Below are positions 33,775-36,127 of a DNA stretch of 36,127 nucleotides, piece by piece (the stretch's first letter is position 1; each line of letters opens with the position of its first letter). Source of the DNA: Clostridia bacterium (lineage in GTDB: Bacteria; Bacillota; Clostridia; Oscillospirales; Acutalibacteraceae); assembly GCA_017381035.1 (NCBI GenBank), contig JAFOCW010000035.1:1-36127 (forward strand), in the 5' to 3' direction. A program made the translations under genes and the position numbers. The notes under the pieces were generated by a model. That model did no database searches, had not been told where the DNA came from, and saw nothing but the letters and a program-made list of their open reading frames with translations.

Positions 33775-36054
33775 ATGAATGGTCCTATCGATTTTGTAAT
33801 GATATGGGTAGACGGCAACGACCCCGAGTGGCGTGCCGAAAAATCGAAATACGACGGCAAGGTTGTAACCACTTCAAACAGTGAAGTTCGCTATCGCGAT
33901 TGGGACAACCTTCAGTATTGGTTCCGTGGGGTAGAAAAATTCGCACCTTGGGTTAATAAAATCCATTTTGTTACCTGGGGCCACCTTCCCGAATGGCTCG
34001 ATACCAATAACCCCAAGCTCAATATAGTAAAACATACCGATTTTATTCCCGAAGAGTATCTTCCTACCTTCAGCTCCCATACAATAGAGCTTAACCTGCA
34101 TCGTATCGAAGGCCTTGCAGAGCAGTTCGTTTATTTTAACGACGATATGTTCTTAACCGCACCTGTAAAACCCGAAGATTTCTTTAAAAACGGCAAACCC
34201 TGCGATATTGCGGCGCTCGACTGCATTTTCTTCGGAAAAGACAGCGCAGGCTCCTTCAACGGTGCCGATATAACCGTTATAAATTCTCATTTCAAAAAGA
34301 AAAGAGTCTTAAAAAGAGATTGGCGCAAATGGTATAACCTTAAAAACGGTATCAGAAGCGTTATTAAAACTGCTTTGCTTTACCCGTGGCCTTGGTTTCC
34401 GGGTCTTTTATATCAGCACGCTTGCAACAGCTTTTTAAAATCTACCTTTAGCGAAGTGTGGGCAAAGGAATTCGAACTTTTAGACGAAACCTGCAGCCAC
34501 CGCTTCAGAAAATCGGGCGACCTTAACCAATGGGTTATGAAATTCTGGCAGTTGGCCGAAGGTAATTTTGAAGTCCGCTCCGAAAAATTTGCATATTGCT
34601 ACCACGTAAAAGAAAGTAATTTTGCAAAGCTTCTTGCCGACATTCCTTCGGGTAAGCATTCGCTTTTATGTATTAACGATACTGCAAGAACAAAGCATTT
34701 CGAAGATAAAAAAGCCAAACTTAAGGAAGTACTTGAAGACTGCTTTAGCGAAATTTCTTCCTTCGAAACCAAGGACTATTACACAAAAGTAACCGTTCCC
34801 GAAGAAGTGCTGGAAATAGATGCTAATGAACAGTTTATAAACCTGCAAAGGCAAAAGTTTTTAGAAGGCTTGGACTACCTTACCGACGTTTTGAATTTTG
34901 CGGCAGGCACCAAAAGCGGCCTTCTTTCAAAATCCCGTCAGCTTTTTGTGCTTTCAAATATTGCAAGGTTTATTAAGGTTCCTTTTTCACCAAAGGAGCT
35001 TTTACCGGCTGATGAGGCCGCAAAATATCTGACCCTTCTTAAACGTGTAATCGAACTTATAGATAACGACGTTATAGCATCGCTTGATGCTTCGCCTTAC
35101 TATAAACTGTTTGTTACTCAACTTAAAACCCAGGCTAAGCCCGAAGTAACCTATGAAAACGACGGCATTTACGTTGGCTACGGTGAAGCTAACCGTTACA
35201 GTGCACTTGAAGGCGGCTTTAGCCTTAGTAAAATATGTGTAAACGAAAACGTTTTACACATTGAAGGCACCCTTAAAACCTTAAACGCACTTAAAGACCT
35301 GCAAATAGCCGTTCTTTTCGGCGAAAGAGAAGTGCCCGTACAACAGTCTTTTGCAGACAGTGTGCGTATGTATATGGGAATAAAGGTTCAAACCAAAATA
35401 GATTTCAGCGCCAATATTCCGCTTGAAAACGTTACAGAGGGAAGCGTTTCTTTTGCAGTTAAAACCGAAGGAAAGGTTTTCCCAATAAACGAAGTTAAAT
35501 TCAAAAGAACCACTCCGCTTAACAACACGCTTACAAAAGCCTACTATATAAATGACGGTTTTGTTATAACGGCTAAAGAAAACGTGTTAAGTATTCAAAA
35601 AGCGGGTGCATTCACAAAGCTTAAAAGGGAAGTTGTCTTTTTAGCGCAAATATTAAAGCACAACAAAAACGGCGGCAAAAAATCGGTAATAGTAAGAATG
35701 TGCCTTCCTATAATGAAGCTGTTTGCTAAAAAACCTGTTATTATCGTTGAAGGCGAAACCCTTACACCGCTCTTTGCCGAACTTACAAAGCAAAGAAGCG
35801 ACGCAGACGTTTATTTTGTTGTTCCCGAAAAGTATCAAGACGACGGAAGCCTTAAAAGTATAGAAAAAATTGTTAATAAAGAAACCAGAAGGTATAAAAG
35901 CCTTGTTCTTTTAAGCGGTTTAATTTATACAGATTTTCCCGAAGCCAAGGGCTACAACCCGTTCAGAAAACGTTACGGTTTTTACAAGGACGTTATGTCC
36001 AAAAAGAATATAGTTTATTTAAACGAGCAAACCTTTGAAACAGACGAAGAATAA
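33775..36054 (+). CDS. Stealth-family sugar-phosphate transferase with a long TagF-like C-terminal extension
   Basis: A 759-residue protein. The ATG follows GGAG. The first 330 residues are a Stealth phosphotransferase: CR1 is IDFVMIWVDGNDPEW (about 5), CR2 lies around YRDWDNLQYWFRGVEKFAPWV with LPEWL and FSSHTIELNLHRI, then QFVYFNDDMFLTAPV. SHRFRKSGDLNQWVMKFWQL (CR3) and CYHVKESN with LLCINDTA (CR4) complete the set. Such enzymes join sugars by phosphodiester links in capsules. Residues about 450-620 look like a beta-sandwich. About 640-759 resemble the first Rossmann half of TagF-like enzymes, stopping where their His motif would be. It closes a four-gene operon for a surface phosphopolymer. 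Confidence 0.9.
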   Translation: MNGPIDFVMIWVDGNDPEWRAEKSKYDGKVVTTSNSEVRYRDWDNLQYWFRGVEKFAPWVNKIHFVTWGHLPEWLDTNNPKLNIVKHTDFIPEEYLPTFSSHTIELNLHRIEGLAEQFVYFNDDMFLTAPVKPEDFFKNGKPCDIAALDCIFFGKDSAGSFNGADITVINSHFKKKRVLKRDWRKWYNLKNGIRSVIKTALLYPWPWFPGLLYQHACNSFLKSTFSEVWAKEFELLDETCSHRFRKSGDLNQWVMKFWQLAEGNFEVRSEKFAYCYHVKESNFAKLLADIPSGKHSLLCINDTARTKHFEDKKAKLKEVLEDCFSEISSFETKDYYTKVTVPEEVLEIDANEQFINLQRQKFLEGLDYLTDVLNFAAGTKSGLLSKSRQLFVLSNIARFIKVPFSPKELLPADEAAKYLTLLKRVIELIDNDVIASLDASPYYKLFVTQLKTQAKPEVTYENDGIYVGYGEANRYSALEGGFSLSKICVNENVLHIEGTLKTLNALKDLQIAVLFGEREVPVQQSFADSVRMYMGIKVQTKIDFSANIPLENVTEGSVSFAVKTEGKVFPINEVKFKRTTPLNNTLTKAYYINDGFVITAKENVLSIQKAGAFTKLKREVVFLAQILKHNKNGGKKSVIVRMCLPIMKLFAKKPVIIVEGETLTPLFAELTKQRSDADVYFVVPEKYQDDGSLKSIEKIVNKETRRYKSLVLLSGLIYTDFPEAKGYNPFRKRYGFYKDVMSKKNIVYLNEQTFETDEE

Positions 36055-36057
36055 CTT

Positions 36058-36079
36058 ATATTTTTTACTAAAAAATATA
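36058..36079. other. AT-only palindrome after the Stealth gene
   Basis: ATATTTTTT and AAAAAATAT flank ACT directly after the stop. The stem is entirely A-T, so it would be a poor terminator. It marks the boundary before the next promoter. Confidence 0.35.
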
Positions 36080-36088
36080 AAAAACCTA

Positions 36089-36117
36089 TTGACAAATGCG
36101 CTTTAGTGTGGTAAACT
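36089..36117 (+). promoter_or_regulatory. Promoter at the right window edge
   Basis: TTGACA (36089-36094), 17 bases, TAAACT (36112-36117). The gene it serves lies outside the window. Confidence 0.75.
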
Positions 36118-36123
36118 AAAGCG
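36099..36123. promoter_or_regulatory. Perfect 9-bp inverted repeat over the edge promoter (probable operator)
   Basis: CGCTTTAGT (36099-36107) and ACTAAAGCG (36115-36123) are perfect arms around a 7-bp centre. They cover the spacer and the -10 box, a classic repressor position. TTTAGT/ACTAAA half sites would suit a BlaI/CopY-like repressor, but that identity is a guess without the downstream gene. Confidence 0.65.
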
Positions 36124-36127
36124 TAAG

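Noticed and set aside
1-36127. CRISPR array, insertion sequence, prophage or integron
   Set aside because: No regularly spaced repeats, transposase, integrase or phage-like genes were seen. The only large repeats are the paralogous modules of the two giant genes.

Overview
The window looks like the chromosome of a low-to-moderate GC, anaerobic Gram-positive bacterium of the Clostridia, most likely a gut or rumen relative of the Ruminococcaceae/Oscillospiraceae. This rests on protein families and gene layout seen by eye, not on a search. The pointers are a dockerin-like tail on secreted proteins, CpsB/CpsD-type tyrosine phosphorylation genes, a TPP riboswitch before thiT, a two-gene SufC/SufB-like Fe-S scaffold, homodimeric glycyl-tRNA synthetase, archaeal-type phosphoglycerate mutase, QueH, and sigma-A promoters with 17-bp spacers.

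Region 1 (1-9540) holds two tandem paralogous giant secreted proteins. The first is cut by the left window edge. Both carry repeated beta-helix-like modules, a complete calcineurin-like metallophosphoesterase domain and a C-terminal dockerin-like domain in which only one calcium loop is intact. Even their terminators are near copies. Region 2 (9541-12273) holds a tRNA-Leu(UAA) and a TtcA-type tRNA thiolase on the minus strand, then a divergent YifB/ComM ATPase.

Region 3 (12274-17086) starts at a consensus promoter overlapped by a perfect inverted repeat. It reads through a Wzz-like co-polymerase, a tyrosine autokinase, its PHP-type phosphatase, a membrane FlaA1/CapD-type sugar-nucleotide dehydratase and thiamine pyrophosphokinase: control and precursor supply for surface polysaccharide, with thiN at the end. 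Region 4 (17087-17876) is a TPP riboswitch, an intrinsic attenuator and the thiamine transporter ThiT.

Region 5 (17877-24876) is housekeeping: a minimal SufCB/SmsCB-like pair, a small unknown protein divergent from glycyl-tRNA synthetase, apgM on the minus strand and a long U32 peptidase-family protein. Most convergent ends share bidirectional terminators. Region 6 (24842-29407) holds an unknown membrane protein, a YtrA-like GntR repressor with a perfect operator at its own promoter and an ABC transporter in the same operon, and BirA. Region 7 (29403-36127) holds a YjdF-like membrane protein, QueH, and a four-gene surface phosphopolymer operon: TagG/TagH-like ABC exporter, TagB/TagF-like glycerophosphotransferase and a Stealth phosphotransferase with a long extension. 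Its promoter lies at the end of queH. The window ends in another promoter with an inverted repeat over its -10, for a gene outside the window.

No insertion sequence, prophage, CRISPR array or rRNA gene is visible. The most unusual content is the giant phosphoesterase pair, the half-dockerin, the minimal Fe-S pair and the Stealth fusion.
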